DNA from: Marinicauda salina
Lineage (GTDB): Bacteria > Pseudomonadota > Alphaproteobacteria > Caulobacterales > Maricaulaceae
DNA: 64,000 nucleotides
Direction: 5' to 3'
NCBI RefSeq assembly: GCF_003122085.1
Contig: NZ_QEXV01000001.1
Span: forward strand, 620,001 to 684,000
Below the pieces are notes generated by a model. The model made no database searches, was not told the DNA's origin, and was given only the letters and a program-made list of their open reading frames with translations. The position numbers were made by a program, and so were the translations under genes. Positions 1-8,415 of the stretch are shown piece after piece. Numbering within the stretch: the stretch's first letter is position 1; the number at the start of each line of letters is the position of its first letter.

Positions 1-117
1 GTCGCCGAGACGTTCAAGCTGCCGATCCACTATATCGGCGTCGGCGAGGGCGAGGCCGATCTGCAGGACTTCGACGCCCGGGCGTTCGCAAGGGCGCTGG
101 CGGGGCTGGAGGGGTAG
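1..117 (+). CDS. ftsY: Signal recognition particle receptor FtsY, C-terminal end (partial)
   Basis: The window opens inside a gene; 38 codons remain before TAG. The peptide reads IHYIGVGEGEADLQDFDA and ends FARALAGLEG. This is the hallmark end of the FtsY NG GTPase domain (family form GVGE..DDLxPFDAxxF), where the GVGE loop contacts the guanine. FtsY docks SRP-ribosome complexes at the inner membrane for cotranslational insertion. The downstream order ftsY - EamA transporter - yciB is common in alphaproteobacteria and supports the call. The start lies outside the window. Confidence 0.9.
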   Translation, partial: VAETFKLPIHYIGVGEGEADLQDFDARAFARALAGLEG

Positions 118-145
118 GCGTCCCCTCTGTCGGGATTCGCTTCCT

Positions 146-280
146 CCCTCCCTCCCCCTCCGTGGGGAGGGTGGCCCGGCCGCAGGCCGGGTCCGGTGGG
201 GGCGAGCGTAGAGCGCCTTTCGGCTGTCACCCCACCCCGCTCGCTGCGCTCGCGACCCTCCCCATCAAGGGGAGGGAGGG
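146..280. repeat. Intergenic palindromic repeat, family B copy 1
   Basis: A CCTCCCC-rich left arm and its complement (CCCCATCAAGGGGAGGG at the right edge) enclose a second palindrome, CCCGGCCGCAGGCCGGG. It sits in the 440-bp gap between ftsY and the EamA gene. A shorter relative lies at 11690-11744. I see no gene, RNA gene or promoter motif in the rest of this gap apart from repeats C1 and A6, listed next. Confidence 0.7.
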
Positions 281-337
281 CGCCAAATCGCGCACGCCTC
301 CAGCTTGGAATGCAGCAGCCCCTCTCGTTCAGGCCCG

Positions 338-421
338 CATCCTGAGGAGCCCGATCCCCTTATCCTGAGGTGCGAGCCCAGCGAGCCTCGAAGGGTCAAG
401 GGGATCGGGCGCCTCAGGATG
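338..421. repeat. Intergenic palindromic repeat, family C copy 1
   Basis: Two 24-nt arms, CATCCTGAGG-AG-CCCGATCCCCTT and its near-perfect complement, enclose a loop containing AGCGAGCCTCGAAGG. Related units with the same CCTGAGG / TCGAAG words are at 7096-7224 and 11855-11952. RNA or single-stranded DNA from this unit would form one long hairpin. Confidence 0.75.
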
Positions 422-430
422 AGGGTCTTG

Positions 431-511
431 AGCAGCGCGAGAGCCGGGGCCTCCGGGAGATTACTCGCGAAGAGGTCCCGGATCGGACCTGCGGCCCGTC
501 CGGGATTTCAG
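431..511 (+). repeat. Two-hairpin repeat, family A copy A6 (5' truncated)
   Basis: It carries GAGAGCCGGGGCCTC, then GAGGTCCCGGATCGG and the closing GTCCGGGATTTCAG, as in the copies around the GIY-YIG gene at 8 kb. Its first arm (CTGAAACCCCGGC) is missing and is replaced directly by family C unit 1, so one element appears to have inserted into or recombined with the other. Confidence 0.7.
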
Positions 512-557
512 CCAGCTTTCCGCTGCCCCCGCCCGCGAAACGCCCTAGAACGCCGCC

Positions 558-1406
558 ATGACCGATCCCGCCCTTCTCGGCGCCGCGGCGATGCTGGGCT
601 CGGCGCTGCTGCACGCGGTGATGAGCCTGCTGACCAAGCGGTCGCCGGACAAGCTCGTGTTCCGGGCCGTGCTGATGCTCGTCGGCGTCGCGCTCTATTC
701 TCCGGTTTTCGTGCTGTTCCCGCCGCCGGGCTGGGAGGCGTTCCGCTTCCTGCTGATCGGCGCGGTCATTCACTGGCTTTTCCAGATGGCCACGATCGCG
801 GCCTACGAGCGCGGCGACATGAGCCTCGTCTATCCCGTCATGCGCGGCGCCGCGCCGGCGCTGGCGGGCGTCGCGGCGGCCTTCATCCTCGGCGAGCCGC
901 TGGGGCCGTTGAGCGGGCTGGGACTGGCGATCGCCTCGGCGGCCGTGATCGGCTTCGGCTGGCCGGAGAAGGACGGCGCGCCCAAGGCCGCCGCGCTCGG
1001 CTTCGCGCTGGTCGCCGCCTCCATGACGGCGCTCTACTCGGTCAATGACGCCTCCGGCGCGCGGGCGGCGGGAAACCCGCTGGTCTATGTCGCCTGGTTC
1101 TTCCTGATCACCGCGATCCCGATCACGCTGACCGCGCTTGTCCGCCGCGGCCGGCGCCTGCCCGGCCTCATGCGGTCCGAAGGCGCGGGCGCGACGCTCG
1201 GCGCGGTGTTCGGCGCGGGCAGCTACGGGCTGGCCCTGTTCGCCTTCTCGCTCGCGCCGGTCGCCCCGATGGCGGCGATGCGCGAGAGCTCGATCGTGTT
1301 CGGCGCGATCCTCGCCGCGCTGGTGCTCAAGGAGCCGTTCGGGCTGCGGCGAACCGTTCTCGCGATCGTGCTCGCCCTCGGGCTGGCGATCCTGCAGATG
1401 GCGTAG
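558..1406 (+). CDS. EamA/DMT-superfamily inner-membrane transporter
   Basis: A 282-residue, strongly hydrophobic protein with about ten membrane segments arranged as two similar halves. The first half begins GAAAMLGSALLHAVMSLLTK; the second ends LALGLAILQMA. The internal MRGAAPALAGVAAA near residue 95 and the glutamate-containing MRESSIVFGAILAAL near residue 240 are the places where EamA halves carry their conserved glycine/proline helices. Family members export or import small metabolites; the substrate cannot be told. The start is the first ATG after the repeat-filled gap. It is likely transcribed separately from ftsY because of the 440-bp spacer. Confidence 0.85.
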   Translation: MTDPALLGAAAMLGSALLHAVMSLLTKRSPDKLVFRAVLMLVGVALYSPVFVLFPPPGWEAFRFLLIGAVIHWLFQMATIAAYERGDMSLVYPVMRGAAPALAGVAAAFILGEPLGPLSGLGLAIASAAVIGFGWPEKDGAPKAAALGFALVAASMTALYSVNDASGARAAGNPLVYVAWFFLITAIPITLTALVRRGRRLPGLMRSEGAGATLGAVFGAGSYGLALFAFSLAPVAPMAAMRESSIVFGAILAALVLKEPFGLRRTVLAIVLALGLAILQMA

Positions 1407-1476
1407 GCGCGCCCGTACCGGCGCGCGGCGCGCCCGTGCTAGGACATCGGGGGAACGCGCCGTCTGCGGGGTCCCC

Positions 1477-3117
1477 ATGACCGGCCTGGCCTTTCGCATC
1501 GCCATCGCTTGCGTGTTCGTCCTCGCGGCGGGCGCCGCGCCGGCGCGCGCCTCGGAGCACTGCGCGGCCCGCGTCGCCGACGCCGAGACGCGTTTCCACG
1601 CCGCGCGTGCCGATCGGCCGGTCTGGACCGGACCCGACAATGCGCATCGTTACTCCGCGCTGGTCGAAGCGGTGCGCGGCGCGGCGAGCCACGGCCTCGA
1701 TCCCGCCGATTACGGCTTCGAGGCGCTGCGCGCCCGCGATCCGCGCCTGGCTTCGCACGCCGCCGAGCGCGCCGCGACGCGGGCCTGGCTGAGGCTCGCC
1801 TGCCATCTCGACCAGGGCCGGCTCGACCCGCACCGGTTCGAGCCCGATCGCCCGGCGCGTCCGCCGAACCACGATCTCGCCCTGCGCCTGCGCGAGGCGC
1901 TCGCGACGGATCGCGTCATCGAGAGCCTGGAGGCGCTGGCGCCGCAGGACGCCGAATACGCCGCGCTGCGGGCGGCGCTGGCCCGCTACGAGATCCTCGC
2001 CGGCGCGGCGACGGACGCGCCGCCGGACGTGCCGGCCGGAGACGCGCTGCGTCCCGGCGACAAGGGCCGGCGCGTCGAGATGCTGCGCGCACGCTTGAGG
2101 GCGAACGGCCTCCACGCGGCGGACCCCGGCGGCGCTCCGCGCTTCGACGACGGGCTGGCCCGCGCGGTGCAGGAATTCCAGCGCCAGGCGGGGCTCGAGC
2201 CCGACGCCGTCGTCGGGCCGCTCACCCTCGCCGCGCTCAATCTCGACCCCGCCGAGCGGGCCGCGCGGATCCGCGTCAATCTCGAGCGCCGCCGCTGGCT
2301 CATGCGCGAGAACGGCGGCCGGCGCATCGTCGTCAATATCCCCGCCTTCCGGCTCGAGGCCCGGTCGAACGGCGCGGTCGAGCGCGTCCACGACGTCATC
2401 GTGGGCCAGCCTTCCCGTTCGACGCCGGCCTTCTCCGCGCCGCTGCAGCGCTTCGTCATCAATCCCTGGTGGGAGACGCCGTTCTCGATCGCGATCCTGG
2501 ACGAGCTGCCGAGCTTTCGCCGCGATCCCGCCGAGGTGAGGCGGCTGGGATTCCAGGTCGTCGACCGCACGGGCGACATCGTCGATCCCGACACGATCGA
2601 CTGGAACAGCGTCTCGGCGGAGGCCTTCCCCTACCGGCTGCGCCAGGCGCCGGGCCCGCTCAACGCGCTGGGCGAGATCAAGCTGCTGCTCGACGCGCCC
2701 CATGGCGTGCATCTCCACGACACGCCGAACCGGGAGCTGTTCGACCGCGAAAGGCGGGCCTTCTCCTCGGGCTGCATCCGCGTCCGCGACGTGATGAAGC
2801 TCGCCGACTGGGCGCTGCAGGACACGCCGGCCTGGCCGCCGCAACGGGTCCGCAAGACCGCCGAAGGCGCGCAGGCGACGCCGGGAGAACTCGCGGAGTC
2901 TCTCCCCGTGCACATCGTCTACTGGACGGTGGTCGCTGACGGAGAGTCTGGCGTGCGCTTCCTCGAGGACCTATATGGCCGGGACGGGGCGCTGATCGCC
3001 GCGCTGGAGGCTCCGGCGCGGAACGAGGAGGATCATGAGCCCGATTCCGAGACTGATCGCCCTGTGTGCATTCCTTATTCCGACGGCGCTGATGCTGACG
3101 TCGCCGGCCCGGGCTGA
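1477..3117 (+). CDS. Murein L,D-transpeptidase (YcbB/LdtD-like) with peptidoglycan-binding domain
   Basis: 546 residues, exported. The signal peptide MTGLAFRIAIACVFVLAAG ends near ARA at residue 25; this is why I start here and not at the longer upstream frame. A peptidoglycan-binding domain lies at about 190-255 (LRPGDKGRRVEMLRARL ... FQRQAGLEPDAVVGPLT). The YkuD catalytic domain follows, with the HGVHLHDTPN segment (His409, His412, His414) and the catalytic cysteine Cys433 in SSGCIRVRD. The family makes 3-3 cross-links between meso-DAP residues in periplasmic murein. The 3' end overlaps the next gene by 83 bp in another frame, so the two murein genes are probably co-translated. Confidence 0.9.
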   Translation: MTGLAFRIAIACVFVLAAGAAPARASEHCAARVADAETRFHAARADRPVWTGPDNAHRYSALVEAVRGAASHGLDPADYGFEALRARDPRLASHAAERAATRAWLRLACHLDQGRLDPHRFEPDRPARPPNHDLALRLREALATDRVIESLEALAPQDAEYAALRAALARYEILAGAATDAPPDVPAGDALRPGDKGRRVEMLRARLRANGLHAADPGGAPRFDDGLARAVQEFQRQAGLEPDAVVGPLTLAALNLDPAERAARIRVNLERRRWLMRENGGRRIVVNIPAFRLEARSNGAVERVHDVIVGQPSRSTPAFSAPLQRFVINPWWETPFSIAILDELPSFRRDPAEVRRLGFQVVDRTGDIVDPDTIDWNSVSAEAFPYRLRQAPGPLNALGEIKLLLDAPHGVHLHDTPNRELFDRERRAFSSGCIRVRDVMKLADWALQDTPAWPPQRVRKTAEGAQATPGELAESLPVHIVYWTVVADGESGVRFLEDLYGRDGALIAALEAPARNEEDHEPDSETDRPVCIPYSDGADADVAGPG

Positions 3118-3991
3118 CGCCTTCGATCCCGGGCGCACGCCGATCTCGCTTTCCATTCGCGACGGTCTCTCGGTCGATCTCGAGGTGTTCACGATCTTCG
3201 CCGAGCCCGGCGAGACGGTCGCGATCCGCGCCGACCGGCCGCTGGTCTGGCGAACGGGCGGCGCGTCGCGGCCCGCCTCGCGCACTCTCGACTGGACCGC
3301 CCCGGAGACGCCCGGCCTGACCGTTGTCGACCTGATCGACGGCGCGGGCGCGGCGATGCGCCTGAACCTGATCGTCATGCACGCCCACGATCCCGACAGC
3401 GGCGACGCCATCAACGGCTATCGGCTGGGCCGCTACCCCTCCGAGCCCTATCGCGGCCGCGAGAACTACCTGCCCCCGCGGCATTTCGCCGAGGTCTCCG
3501 AGGATCTGCGAAACCTGCAGATCTCGCCGCACTTCACGCTCGGCCAGTTCCTGTGCAAGCAGCCCGCCGACGGCGCGCCCTACCTGGTGCTGAGCGAGCG
3601 GCTGCTGGCCAAGCTCGAAGTGCTGCTCGAAGCGGCCAACGACCGCGGCTGGCGCGCCGACACCTTCACGGTGATGAGCGGTTACCGCACGCCCGCCTAC
3701 AACGCCGCGATCGGCAACGGCCGCTATTCCCGCCACATCTATGGCGGGGCGGCCGACATCTATATCGACGCCGACGGCGACGGGATCATGGACGATCTCG
3801 ACGGCGACGGGCAGGTCACGCCCGCCGACGCCGCGGCGCTGTACGAGCTGGTCGAAGAGCTGTCGGACACGCCGAATTTCGCGCCCTATCTCGGCGGTCT
3901 CGGCGACTACGGCTCGACGTCCGCCCACGGCCCCTTCGTCCATGTCGACGAGCGCGGCTGGCGGGCCCGTTGGGGCCGCAGCGCGGGCTGA
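3035..3991 (+). CDS. Exported peptidase M15-type (YcbK/DUF882-like) murein peptidase
   Basis: 318 residues with a signal peptide (MSPIPRLIALCAFLIPTALM, cleavage near ARA). After a beta-rich N-terminal half, residues from about 165 form an M15 fold: SGYRTPAYN, then SRHIYGGAADIYID supplying zinc ligands His234 and Asp241 in an H-x6-D pattern, and the third ligand His303 in FVHVDERGW. Between them is a DADGDGIMDDLDGDGQVT stretch that looks like a calcium loop. Family members are D-Ala or L,D-peptidases acting on murein stem peptides. The start lies within the L,D-transpeptidase gene, implying coupled production of a cross-linking and a trimming enzyme. Confidence 0.85.
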   Translation: MSPIPRLIALCAFLIPTALMLTSPARADAFDPGRTPISLSIRDGLSVDLEVFTIFAEPGETVAIRADRPLVWRTGGASRPASRTLDWTAPETPGLTVVDLIDGAGAAMRLNLIVMHAHDPDSGDAINGYRLGRYPSEPYRGRENYLPPRHFAEVSEDLRNLQISPHFTLGQFLCKQPADGAPYLVLSERLLAKLEVLLEAANDRGWRADTFTVMSGYRTPAYNAAIGNGRYSRHIYGGAADIYIDADGDGIMDDLDGDGQVTPADAAALYELVEELSDTPNFAPYLGGLGDYGSTSAHGPFVHVDERGWRARWGRSAG

Positions 3992-4072
3992 GTCCCGCCG
4001 CATCCGTCTGGCCATCGCCGTCGTATTGAGGCATGCAGGGCGGCGGGGGCTGACCGAGGGAGCGCGCCGCGC

Positions 4073-4720
4073 ATGAGCAAGAACGCCGAAACGCTGGGCC
4101 AGGGCTCGAAGCTGCTGGTCGACGTGGGGCCGGTGGCGGTCTTCATGATCGTCTACAACGTCGCCAACCGCATGGCCGGCGACATGGCGATCTACTGGGC
4201 GACGGGGACGTTCATGGCCGCCACGGCGCTGGCGCTCGTCGTCTCGGTGACCGCCCAGAAGCGCTTCCCGCCCATGCTCGTGGTGACCTTCGTCATCGTC
4301 ATGCTGTTCGGCGGCATGACGATCTATCTGCGCGACCCGATCTTCATCTATCTCAAGCCGACCATCATCAACCTGATCTTCTCGTATGCGATCCTCATCA
4401 GCTTCGCGTTCGGCTTCAATGTGTGGAAGGCGCTGTTCGGATCGCTGTTCTCGCTGCCCGAGCGGGTCTGGACGATACTCGCCATCCGCTGGGCGGTGTT
4501 CTTCCAGTTCCTGGCGCTGCTCAACGAGTTCCTCTGGCGCCACATCACCGACTCCACGGTGAGCGCGAGCGCGCGCTGGTTCGACTGGTTCGCGATCAGC
4601 GAGGCCTTCTGGGCGAATTTCAAGTTCTGGGGCGTGATGCCGCTCACGCTGATCTTCGCCATGGCCAGCGTGCCGATCACGCTCAAATACAACCAGGCCG
4701 ACGAGGCGTCGGAGGGGTAG
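4073..4720 (+). CDS. yciB: Inner-membrane septation protein A (YciB/IspZ family)
   Basis: 215 residues. Five to six hydrophobic helices with the family words KLLVDVGPVAVFMIVY near the start, GMTIYLRDPIFIYLKPTIIN near 80-100, and LNEFLWRHIT near 150. Length fits YciB/IspZ (about 180-220). The family affects cell-envelope synthesis and septation and interacts with divisome and elongasome proteins. Its position a few genes after ftsY and next to murein enzymes is the usual alphaproteobacterial context. Confidence 0.93.
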   Translation: MSKNAETLGQGSKLLVDVGPVAVFMIVYNVANRMAGDMAIYWATGTFMAATALALVVSVTAQKRFPPMLVVTFVIVMLFGGMTIYLRDPIFIYLKPTIINLIFSYAILISFAFGFNVWKALFGSLFSLPERVWTILAIRWAVFFQFLALLNEFLWRHITDSTVSASARWFDWFAISEAFWANFKFWGVMPLTLIFAMASVPITLKYNQADEASEG

Positions 4721-4797
4721 TCGAGGCCTTTGACGCCTCGCCCGGCGCGCGCTTGAATGCGCGCGAGGGTTCACGACATTTCCGGGAGATCGACTTC

Positions 4798-7026
4798 ATG
4801 CGCCAGACGCGCCTGATCCTGTCCGCCGCGGCCGCCGTGCTGGCGCTCGCCGCTTGCGAGCCGCCCGCCGAAGAGGACGCCGACGTGACTGCAGAGACCG
4901 AGACCGACGCGAGCGAGATGTCCGGCGCCGAATTGAACGCCGCGATCCAGGCCGAGGAGACGCCGCTTGTCTGGCTCGAGGAGGTCGAGGGCGAGCGCGC
5001 GCTCGAGTTCGCCCGTTCGATGAACGAGCGCTCGCTGGGCCGGCTGCAGGCCGATCCGCGCTATGACCGGCTCTACGAGCAGGCGCTCGAGATCGTCGAG
5101 AGCGATGCGCGCATTCCCTATCCGGGCGTGCGCGGCGGCCAGCTCTGGAATTTCTGGCGCGACGCCGAGCACACCCACGGGATCTGGCGGCGCACCTCGC
5201 CCGAGAGCTACATGACCGACGCCCCGGAGTGGGAGGTCGTGCTCGATCTCGACGCGCTGGCCGAGGAAGAAGACACGAACTGGGTCTGGCAGGGCGCGAG
5301 CTGCCTGGCGCCGGATTATAACCGCTGCATCCTGACCCTGTCGGACGGCGGGTCCGACGCCGCGGTGCGCCGCGAGTTCGACATTCCCTCGCAGAGCTTC
5401 GTCGCGGACGGCTTCGAGATCGCCGAGACCAAGGGGGCGACGACCTGGATCGACCGGGACGCGCTCCTGATCGCCACCGCGCTCGATCCGGACGAGACGA
5501 CCACGTCGGGCTATCCCTTCGTCATCAAGCGCTGGGAGCGGGGAACCCCGATCGAAGACGCCGAAACGGTGATCTCCGGCGACGCCAGCGATGTCGGCGT
5601 CTGGCCGGCGCGCTTCCAGTACGCCGACGAGGATCCGTACTTCGTCGCCATCGAATCCAACACCTTCTTCGAGAGCGCGTACTGGCTGCTGCCGGACGAA
5701 GCCCGCGGCGAGCCCGTGCGCATGCCGCTGCCGCCGAAATCGAGCCCGCGCGGCCTGTTCGGCGACCAGTTCTTGTTCACGATCGAGCAGGACTGGACGC
5801 CGGTCGAGGGCGGGCCGACCTACGCCACCGGCGCGGTGCTGTCCTTCTCCATGAGCGAATTCGCCGAGTCCGGCCAGCTGCCCGAGATTCACACCGTCTA
5901 CGCGCCGGGCGAGCGCGAATCCGTCGGCGGCATGGGCACGACGGCGAGCCGGCTCTACATGGTGATCAACCGCAACGTCGTGGGCTCGCTCGAGGCCTTC
6001 ACCTTCTCCGAAGACTCGGGCTGGAGCAGCGAGCCGGTGGACGCGCCCGACAACAGCGCGATCAACATCGTCGCGACCGACGACCACTCCGAGATCGCCT
6101 TCGTCCAGGCCGAGGGCTATCTCACGCCGGACACGCTCTATCGCGTCGAGCCGGAGACGCTGAGCCTCGAGCCGGCGAAGGCGCTGCCGAACTGGTTCGA
6201 CGCGTCGGGCTTCACCGTCGAACAGCGCGAGGCCGAGAGCGCCGACGGAACGATGATCCCCTATTTCGTCGTCCGTCCGGAAGGCCGGACCGAGCCGGGC
6301 GCGACGCTGCTCTACGGCTATGGCGGCTTCCAGGTCAGCCTCGACCCGTCCTACTCGGGCACGCGCGGCCGGCTGTGGCTGGAGAATGGCGGGACCTTCG
6401 TGCTCGCCAATATCCGCGGCGGCGGCGAGTTCGGCCCCGAATGGCACCAGGCCGGCCTCAGGACCAATCGCCAGCGCATCTATGACGACATGATCGCGGT
6501 GGCCGAGGACCTTATCGCCGGGGGCGTGACGACGTCCGACCAGCTCGCCGTGCAGGGCGGCTCCAATGGCGGCCTGCTCACCGGCGTGATGTACACCCAG
6601 CGGCCCGATCTCTGGGGCGCGGTGATCAGCCAAGTGCCGCTGCTCGACATGCTGCGCTTCCACCTGCTTCTGGCGGGCGCGAGCTGGCAGGACGAGTACG
6701 GCTTCCCGGACGAGAACCCCGACGAGCGCGCCTTCCTGCGCTCGATTTCGCCGCTGCACAATGTCGATCCGGAGACGGACTATCCCCCGCTCTTCCTTCT
6801 GACCTCGACGAAGGACGACCGCGTCCACCCGGGCCACGCCCGCAAGATGGCCTATCTGCTCGACGCGCTCGGCGAGGACGTCCTGTATTACGAGAACATC
6901 GAGGGCGGCCATTCCGCCGCGGCCAATCTGCGCGAGACCGCGCGGCGCCTCGCGCTCGAGTACACCTTCCTGATGCAGGAGCTGATGGACGGCTACGAGG
7001 CCGGCGGGGACGCGCCGGCGGAGTAG
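4798..7026 (+). CDS. Prolyl oligopeptidase family serine peptidase (S9A), lipoprotein
   Basis: 742 residues from the ATG that begins a lipoprotein signal, with lipobox LALAAC and Cys20 as the lipidated residue; the frame is open further upstream but that part overlaps yciB. The beta-propeller domain occupies about 60-470. The alpha/beta-hydrolase domain carries the nucleophile Ser589 in QGGSNGGLL, Asp673 in TKDDRVHPG and His705 in EGGHSAA, with the oxyanion-side YGYGGF near 505. The family cleaves short proline-containing peptides; here it should act from the membrane into the periplasm. An acidic linker (EEDADVTAETETDASE) follows the lipobox. Confidence 0.93.
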   Translation: MRQTRLILSAAAAVLALAACEPPAEEDADVTAETETDASEMSGAELNAAIQAEETPLVWLEEVEGERALEFARSMNERSLGRLQADPRYDRLYEQALEIVESDARIPYPGVRGGQLWNFWRDAEHTHGIWRRTSPESYMTDAPEWEVVLDLDALAEEEDTNWVWQGASCLAPDYNRCILTLSDGGSDAAVRREFDIPSQSFVADGFEIAETKGATTWIDRDALLIATALDPDETTTSGYPFVIKRWERGTPIEDAETVISGDASDVGVWPARFQYADEDPYFVAIESNTFFESAYWLLPDEARGEPVRMPLPPKSSPRGLFGDQFLFTIEQDWTPVEGGPTYATGAVLSFSMSEFAESGQLPEIHTVYAPGERESVGGMGTTASRLYMVINRNVVGSLEAFTFSEDSGWSSEPVDAPDNSAINIVATDDHSEIAFVQAEGYLTPDTLYRVEPETLSLEPAKALPNWFDASGFTVEQREAESADGTMIPYFVVRPEGRTEPGATLLYGYGGFQVSLDPSYSGTRGRLWLENGGTFVLANIRGGGEFGPEWHQAGLRTNRQRIYDDMIAVAEDLIAGGVTTSDQLAVQGGSNGGLLTGVMYTQRPDLWGAVISQVPLLDMLRFHLLLAGASWQDEYGFPDENPDERAFLRSISPLHNVDPETDYPPLFLLTSTKDDRVHPGHARKMAYLLDALGEDVLYYENIEGGHSAAANLRETARRLALEYTFLMQELMDGYEAGGDAPAE

Positions 7027-7095
7027 GGGGCGGCCCGGAATTCAGGCGTCACAAGGCCCTCGCCCCCGGATCAAGTCCGGAGCAGGCTCTGAGGG

Positions 7096-7224
7096 CCCCG
7101 ATCCCCGTCCTTCGAGACGGCCTGTTCCCTCATGCTGAGGGCGAGCGTCAGCGAGCGTCTCGAAGCACGAGGGGACAGGCCTCCTCAGGATGAGGGGATC
7201 GGGGCGTCTCGAAGAACGAGGGCC
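7096..7224. repeat. Intergenic palindromic repeat, family C copy 2
   Basis: The 345-bp gap 7027-7371 is largely repeat. This unit begins CCCCGATCCCCGTCCTTCGA and closes GATGAGGGGATCGGGGCG, with the CCTGAGG-like and TCTCGAAG words of copies C1 and C3 inside. Upstream (about 7060-7080) is the small palindrome CCCGGATCAAGTCCGG, and at 7271-7290 a CCCCGCGAAGGCGGGG hairpin. The last 30 bp contain the GGAGAG ribosome-binding site of the DUF302 gene. I see no further gene here. Confidence 0.65.
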
Positions 7225-7371
7225 TTCGGAATTGCCTGCGCGGTCATTGATGACTGATCATTGGGTCACCTGTCCCCGCGAAGGCGGGGAAGCCCAAGGA
7301 CCGAGCGGAGTTGAGGCCGCTCCGGAACTCCGCCGATCCGCGCGCGTTTCCGGCGAAACAGGAGAGAGTCC

Positions 7372-7758
7372 ATGAGCTACTACATCGCCCGCACCGTGCC
7401 CGAGACCGACGTCGACGCCGTCGAGACGCGCGTGCGCGAGGCGCTGAAGTCCGAGGGCTTCGGCGTGCTCACCGAGATCGACGTGGCCGCTACGCTCAAG
7501 GCCAAGATCGGCCGCGATTTCCGCCCCTATCGCATCCTCGGCGCCTGTAACCCGGAGATGGCCCACCAGGCGCTTCAGGCCGAGGACAAGATCGGCGTCA
7601 TGCTGCCCTGCAACGTCATTCTCCAGGAGGCGAAGGGCGGAACCGAGATCGCCGCCGTCGATCCCGTCGCCTCGATGCAGGCCGTGGAGAACGACTCTCT
7701 GGGCGCGATCGCCGGCGAGGTGCGCGACGCGCTCAAGCGCGTGGTGGAGAAGGTTTGA
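7372..7758 (+). CDS. DUF302 domain-containing protein
   Basis: 128 residues, no signal peptide. The sequence follows the DUF302 pattern throughout: an alternating N-terminal strand-helix (VREALKSEGFGVLTEIDV), the central YRILGACNPEMAHQAL with its conserved cysteine, and GVMLPCNVILQE with a second cysteine. A good GGAGAG ribosome site lies 8 bp before the ATG. The biochemical function of the family is not established; redox or metal roles have been suggested because of these cysteines. Confidence 0.88.
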   Translation: MSYYIARTVPETDVDAVETRVREALKSEGFGVLTEIDVAATLKAKIGRDFRPYRILGACNPEMAHQALQAEDKIGVMLPCNVILQEAKGGTEIAAVDPVASMQAVENDSLGAIAGEVRDALKRVVEKV

Positions 7759-7770
7759 GGCTGATTCATC

Positions 7771-7866
7771 CCTGAATCCCCGGCCGAGCGAAGCGAGCGC
7801 CGGGGCCTCTTTGAAGTCAATCGCGACGAGGTCCCGGATCGGCGCTGCGCGCCGTCCGGAATTTCA
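7771..7866 (+). repeat. Two-hairpin repeat, family A copy A1
   Basis: About 95 bp: CTGAATCCCCGGCCGAGCG, a first hairpin closed by GCGCCGGGGCCTC, a spacer with TCAATCGCGACGAGG, a second hairpin TCCCGGATCGGCGCTGCGCG closed by GTCCGGAATTTCA. The ends (CTGAA ... TTTCA) are themselves inverted. It is the first of four same-orientation copies around the GIY-YIG gene. Confidence 0.85.
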
Positions 7867-7880
7867 TCCACATTGCAGCA

Positions 7881-7975
7881 CTGAAACCCCGGCCGACCGA
7901 AGGGAGAGCCGCGGCCTCCGGGAGGATCTCCGCCACGAGGTCCGGATCGCCGCTTCGCGACTTCCGGGAGTTCAA
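7881..7975 (+). repeat. Two-hairpin repeat, family A copy A2
   Basis: Starts CTGAAACCCCGGCCGACCG, passes through GCGGCCTCCGGGAGG and CACGAGGTCCGGATCGCCGC, and closes CTTCCGGGAGTTCAA. It has diverged more than A1, A3 and A4 (for example GAGTTCAA in place of GATTTCA). It ends about 40 bp before the GIY-YIG start codon, so that gene has at most a very short private promoter region. Confidence 0.8.
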
Positions 7976-8016
7976 ATACAATCAAAAGTCGTTAATCGCG
8001 CAACTCGAGTTCGGCG

Positions 8017-8310
8017 ATGTACGGCGCCTGGGTCTATATCCTCACCAACCGGCCGTATGGGGTTCTCTATATCGGCATGTGCAACGCCGAGCTGATCCGC
8101 CGCATGTGGGAGCATCGCTGCGGCGCCGGCAGCCGCTTCACCGCAAAGTACAATCTGACCCGGCTCGTCTATTTCGAGGGGCATGTCGACGTTATGGGGG
8201 CGGCTGAACGCGAGCGCCGCATGAAGAAATGGCGGCGCGCCTGGAAGATCGAACTGATCGAGTCGGTCAATCCGGATTGGCGCGACCTCTATCCGGATCT
8301 GCTGACCTGA
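8017..8310 (+). CDS. Small GIY-YIG nuclease-family protein (UPF0213-like)
   Basis: 97 residues, a single GIY-YIG domain. VYI at residues 6-8 and YIG at 18-20 form the two hallmark strands; the catalytic arginine/histidine region is ELIRRMWEHR (Arg28, His33), followed by FTAKYNLTRLVYFE and the helix AERERRMKKWRRAWKIELIE with Glu in the usual place for the metal-binding residue. The C-terminus NPDWRDLYPDLL is typical of COG2827 proteins. The stop codon TGA lies inside the CTGAAA terminus of repeat A3, and four family A repeats bracket the gene. The likely activity is a DNA nick or cut; the target is unknown. Confidence 0.9.
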   Translation: MYGAWVYILTNRPYGVLYIGMCNAELIRRMWEHRCGAGSRFTAKYNLTRLVYFEGHVDVMGAAERERRMKKWRRAWKIELIESVNPDWRDLYPDLLT

Positions 8311-8402
8311 AAGCCCGGCCGACCGCAGGAAGAGCCGGGGCCTCTGGGAGGACAATCGCCGGGAGGTCCCGGATAACGGCTTCGCCGTTTCCGGGATTTC
8401 AG
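8307..8402 (+). repeat. Two-hairpin repeat, family A copy A3
   Basis: Begins CTGAAAGCCCGGCCGACCG, first hairpin closed by GAGCCGGGGCCTC, second hairpin GGTCCCGGATAACGGC with loop TTCG closed by GTTTCCGGGATTTCAG. Its first bases supply the stop codon of the GIY-YIG gene. Confidence 0.88.
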
Positions 8403-8415
8403 TTCAGCTCAGTTC

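Noticed and set aside
146-280. Riboswitch or structured RNA leader in front of the EamA gene
   Set aside because: The structure is a plain nested palindrome repeated elsewhere without relation to a gene type, nearly 280 bp from the start codon.
414-1640. Long minus-strand open frame opposite the EamA and L,D-transpeptidase genes
   Set aside because: Arg/Ala/Gln-rich translation with no domain, antisense to genes with clear families; an effect of very high third-position GC. The same applies to antisense frames at 2678-4774, 4771-6912, 8229-9509, 9585-11744, 13231-14562, 35305-37296, 38268-40487, 44325-48326, 50817-52430, 54520-55950, 57025-59019 and 61397-62710.
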